From assembly GCA_011523945.1 (NCBI GenBank), contig WTFU01000127.1, positions 1 through 64,000 of the forward strand: a DNA stretch of 64,000 nt, given 5' to 3'. The notes under the pieces are model-generated. The model did no database searches and was not told the origin of the DNA. It worked only from the letters and a program-made list of their open reading frames with translations. Every line of letters starts with the position of its first letter. Position 1 is the stretch's first letter. Made by a program: the position numbers and the translations under genes. The stretch comes from Mariniblastus sp. GTDB taxonomy: Bacteria; Planctomycetota; Planctomycetia; Pirellulales; Pirellulaceae. Shown here one piece after another: positions 61,191 to 64,000 of this stretch.

Positions 61191-62771
61191 ATGAAAACTA
61201 AATTCGCGATTGTCTTGTTACTGGTTTGTTCGTTGCCGACTTGTGTTGTCGCCCAAAAATTCAATCGAGCGGTTTCTTTTGCTTCCAATTTTGAAGCCCC
61301 CATTCCGCACCCTGAGCAAGATAAGCTGGCTCAAGAGAAGTTGGCCCAATTAAAAGCAAAAACGGGTAAGCGTCCAAATATTGTCTGGCTCATTATTGAT
61401 GATATGGGATACGGTGATCCCGGATGTTACGGCGGTGGAGCGGCCATTGGAGCGGCAACTGAAAATATCGATCGGCTTGCTCGTGAGGGGCTGAGGTTGA
61501 CATCCTGTTACTCCCAGCACACTTGTACGCCAACGCGAAGTGCAATTTTGACTGGACGGCTTCCGGTAAGAACGGGGTTAACGCGTCCAATTTTAGCTGG
61601 AGATAAAATTACCAAGAATCCTTGGGCGGATGAATTGAGTCTGGCAAAACTACTCAGTGACGCTGGTTATACGACAAATTTGACCGGTAAATGGCACATT
61701 GGCGAAGCGGTGGGAATGCGTCCTCAGGATGTCGGTTTTGATGAGTTTTATGGTTTCTATCCTGCTCAAAAAGAGATCTCCCAGAGTATTGACGCTCGAC
61801 GTTATCCCGATCTGGTTCTTAATCCTGAATTGCTGGAAGACTACTACGATATTGGAGCGAATCTAAATCTCGTTCACGGTTTTAAAGGTGGCAAGACCAC
61901 CAATGTCTCTGCGATCAAATCGACCGAAGAAATGGGGCGGGCGGATCAGGTCCTCGCAGATTTCACAGTCGCCAAAATTAAAGAGCTTGCTAAGTCAGAC
62001 AAGCCATTTTTTCTTGAGCATTGTTTCATGAAAGTTCATTGTGACAATTTCGCCAACCCAGATTACGCTGGCAAAAGTAAAGCCAAATACGCTTTCAAAG
62101 ATAACGTCTGGGAAGTTGATATGCATATTGGCACATTCATGGAAACTCTGAAAGAAGAAGGGCTTTTGGAGAATACATTTGTCTTTGTGACCAGCGACAA
62201 TGGACCGCAGATGGACGCTTGGCCTGATGCCGGGTACACGCCTTTTCGAGGCGCCAAAGGGACTACTTTTGAAGGTGGTGTGCGGGTGCCCGGAATTGCG
62301 TATTGGAAAGGAATGATCTCTCCAGGTCAGGAGAGTGACGATGTTTTTGATCTGATGGATTTGTTTGGCACCGCACTTAAATTGGCGGAAGTCTCTTATG
62401 ACAAACTGCCTGACGATCGATTTTATGACTTTATCGACCAGTCAAGCTATTTATTAACCGACCACGGTAAATCGAATCGTGAGTCAGTTTATTTTTGGTG
62501 GGGAAGCGTCGAAACGGCAATCCGAATGCGGGAGTATAAATTGCACACCAAGGTGATTTTGCCTAAATCTAAAAATTTGTACATCGATATGTCACTTCTG
62601 GTAGACCTGGGGCTCGCTCCCTGGTTGTTTAATTTGTATATCGATCCCAAAGAGCAGACAACCGTCGGGCATCGAAGGAATGCGTGGTTGGCGACAATCG
62701 GCGGGCAACTGAAAGCACACTTAAAAACATTTAAAAAATTCCCGGCGAAGAAAATCGGTTTGGGTCTCTAA
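61191..62771 (+). CDS. Exported arylsulfatase
   Basis: A 526-residue sulfatase, family S1, with a signal peptide ('FAIVLLLVCSLPTCVVAQ'). 'NIVWLIIDDMGYGDPGCYG' contains metal ligands Asp70 and Asp71, and 'HTCTPTRSAILTGR' the catalytic Cys112. 'LTGKWHIG', 'FFLEHCFMKVHCD' and 'FVTSDNGPQMDAW' are family motifs; the last Asn is a metal ligand. The ATG at 61191 has AAGG upstream, which decides against the frame from 61134. It follows the larger sulfatase by 78 bp on the same strand, so both are likely co-transcribed. Confidence 0.9.
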   Translation: MKTKFAIVLLLVCSLPTCVVAQKFNRAVSFASNFEAPIPHPEQDKLAQEKLAQLKAKTGKRPNIVWLIIDDMGYGDPGCYGGGAAIGAATENIDRLAREGLRLTSCYSQHTCTPTRSAILTGRLPVRTGLTRPILAGDKITKNPWADELSLAKLLSDAGYTTNLTGKWHIGEAVGMRPQDVGFDEFYGFYPAQKEISQSIDARRYPDLVLNPELLEDYYDIGANLNLVHGFKGGKTTNVSAIKSTEEMGRADQVLADFTVAKIKELAKSDKPFFLEHCFMKVHCDNFANPDYAGKSKAKYAFKDNVWEVDMHIGTFMETLKEEGLLENTFVFVTSDNGPQMDAWPDAGYTPFRGAKGTTFEGGVRVPGIAYWKGMISPGQESDDVFDLMDLFGTALKLAEVSYDKLPDDRFYDFIDQSSYLLTDHGKSNRESVYFWWGSVETAIRMREYKLHTKVILPKSKNLYIDMSLLVDLGLAPWLFNLYIDPKEQTTVGHRRNAWLATIGGQLKAHLKTFKKFPAKKIGLGL

Positions 62772-62805
62772 GGCCGGCCAATTTATGGGAACTGATATAT
62801 TCAAA

Positions 62806-64000
62806 TCAGGCGAGTAGTTCTTTGATGACGTGTCCCAGTCCGTTGACGAGGCTTTGTTCTCGTCCGCCAAACCGGTAAGTCAGCGACTCATGATCGAGCC
62901 CCAAAAGATGGAGGATGGTTGCATGAAGGTCATGCATGGTCACTTCGTTTTCAACGGGCTTGTATCCGAGTTCGTCGGTTTCGCCATAGGCGATGCCTGG
63001 TTTGACACCCCCGCCCGCCATCCACATGGTAAATCCATAGGGATTGTGGTCCCGCCCGTTTTGGTCTTGAGATGTTGGAGTCCTGCCGAACTCACCTCCC
63101 CAAATGACTAAGGTTTCGTCCAGCAGCCCCCGCTGTTTAAGATCCTGAAGGAGTCCCGCGATGGGTTTATCAGTTTCCATGCATAGACCGCGATGGGCTT
63201 TTTCTAATCCGCCATGGCTATCCCAATTGTTCTTGTAACCACCATGGTAGATTTGAATGAACCGCACGCCCTGCTCTGCCATTTTTCGAGCCATCAATAG
63301 CTGCGTCCCGAATATTTTTGATTCTTCGACATCGATGCCATAGAGGTTTTTTGTGGCCGCGGTTTCATTGGAGGTGTCGACGATTTTTGGCGCCGTCATT
63401 TGCATCTTAAAAGCAGTTTCAAAACTGTTGATACGAGTTAGCAATTCCTGTTGGTTGGGATTTTGATTGGCGTGCCAGTGATTCATTTTCTGAAGCATCG
63501 CCAGTTGTTTTTGCTGGCTGCTTGAAGAGATATTCTTATCTCGATTCAGGTAGAGAATCGGTTGTTCTGAAGCGCGAAATGGAACGCCCTGGTTTTCTCC
63601 CGGGAGATAGGCTGCGTCCCAGAGATTCGCACCACCTTCCGGTGCAGTTCGATGATCGTACATGACCACGAAACTTGGCAGGTCTTGGTTACCGGAGCCG
63701 AGGCCATAGCTGGCCCAAGACCCAAGGCAGGGAGCTCCGATCCGTGAAATTCCGCAGTTCACCATGTAGCAGGCGGGTACATGGTTGTGGGAATGGCATG
63801 AGCAGGCGTTAAGAAAGGCGATATCGTCGACATGTTTGGCAACGTTTGGATAAAGTTCCGATACCGGTAAACCTGACTCGCCGTGTCGCTGGAATTTAAA
63901 TGGCGACTTCATGATTGGTCCGGGGTGAGGGAATAGTGTCTCGATACTGCCCGGGAATCGTTTGTCATGCCATTTTTCGAGAGCTGGCTTATGAGAGAAA
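62806..64000 (-). CDS. DUF1501 protein (5' end beyond window)
   Basis: The frame continues past the right edge: translation upstream of the ATG at 63912 runs 'PALEKWHDKRFPGSIETLFP' in frame, exactly as in DUF1501 proteins. About 397 residues are visible of a usual ~460-480. Motifs are 'CYMVNCGISRIGAPCLGSWASYG', 'AEQGVRFIQIYHGGYKNNWDSHGG', 'VIWGGEFGRTPTSQ', 'GRDHNPYGFTMWMAGGG' and 'LHLLGLDHESLTYRF', all DUF1501. These exported proteins are typical of planctomycetes and usually follow a PSD1/DUF1553 cytochrome-like gene, which would lie outside the window. Possibly sulfatase-like in fold; function unproven. Confidence 0.93.
   Translation of the reverse strand, partial: FSHKPALEKWHDKRFPGSIETLFPHPGPIMKSPFKFQRHGESGLPVSELYPNVAKHVDDIAFLNACSCHSHNHVPACYMVNCGISRIGAPCLGSWASYGLGSGNQDLPSFVVMYDHRTAPEGGANLWDAAYLPGENQGVPFRASEQPILYLNRDKNISSSSQQKQLAMLQKMNHWHANQNPNQQELLTRINSFETAFKMQMTAPKIVDTSNETAATKNLYGIDVEESKIFGTQLLMARKMAEQGVRFIQIYHGGYKNNWDSHGGLEKAHRGLCMETDKPIAGLLQDLKQRGLLDETLVIWGGEFGRTPTSQDQNGRDHNPYGFTMWMAGGGVKPGIAYGETDELGYKPVENEVTMHDLHATILHLLGLDHESLTYRFGGREQSLVNGLGHVIKELLA

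Noticed and set aside
62772..62805. GGCCGGCC palindrome as a site between sulfatase and DUF1501 genes
   Set aside because: A single short palindrome with no accompanying structure; chance occurrence.
1..64000. Mobile elements or CRISPR arrays
   Set aside because: No transposase, integrase, direct-repeat array or terminal inverted repeats found on reading both strands.

Overview
The window reads as ordinary chromosome of a planctomycete, most likely from the Pirellulaceae/Pirellulales, with a base composition near an even GC/AT split. The lineage is inferred from the gene families: a protein with two TIGR03000 repeats, two large exported sulfatases next to a DUF1501 gene, a DUF11 surface protein, HTTM and DUF3500 proteins, a PEP-CTERM protein, and many exported proteins of unknown function. 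I see no insertion sequence, phage gene, CRISPR array, rRNA or tRNA. Genes lie on both strands in short runs of one to four.

Left part (1-16.1 kb): the 3' part of an FHA-domain membrane protein (cut by the window edge), a sugar isomerase, divergent queF and queE of the queuosine pathway, an internally duplicated membrane protein, a small helical protein, a VAT-1-like oxidoreductase and an exported esterase. Then comes a minus-strand set of three exported proteins, two of them paralogues, with a strong terminator after the first. An exported protein, dtd, a YdjM-like membrane protein, a CvpA-like protein and a membrane protein with two L7/L12-like domains follow.

Middle (16.1-38.2 kb): mostly minus strand. 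It holds a VOC protein, an AlkD-like protein, accA, a Ser/Thr kinase, a cation/Ca2+ exchanger, truA-asd, an HTTM membrane protein overlapping its partner, the TIGR03000 protein with a terminator, and a signal-peptide protein-isoaspartate methyltransferase. A CPBP intramembrane protease, a lipoprotein with an O-antigen-ligase-like protein, an OPT transporter with holA, and a long exported Ig/FnIII-like protein complete it.

Right part (38.8-64 kb): clpX, a PEP-CTERM protein, a PII protein with Phe at the usual uridylylated Tyr51, an ABC ATPase with a large membrane partner, an overlapping Rieske/MazG pair, an MBL-fold hydrolase, divergent pgi and gpmI, a DUF3500 protein, a lipoprotein, a stand-alone M41-like peptidase, rluB, rpsT, hemD, an esterase, two sulfatases, and the DUF1501 gene running off the right edge.

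Housekeeping functions (queuosine, fatty-acid, lysine/threonine-family and haem synthesis, glycolysis, replication, ribosome, proteolysis) are interleaved with planctomycete-specific envelope genes. No single large new system is evident. The points most worth following are the tandem surface-protein module at 8-11.5 kb, ten copies of the 9-mer GGGCAGGGG confined to 3.7-35.6 kb with a strand switch, the duplicated transporter-like protein, the tandem L7/L12-like membrane protein, and the PII variant.
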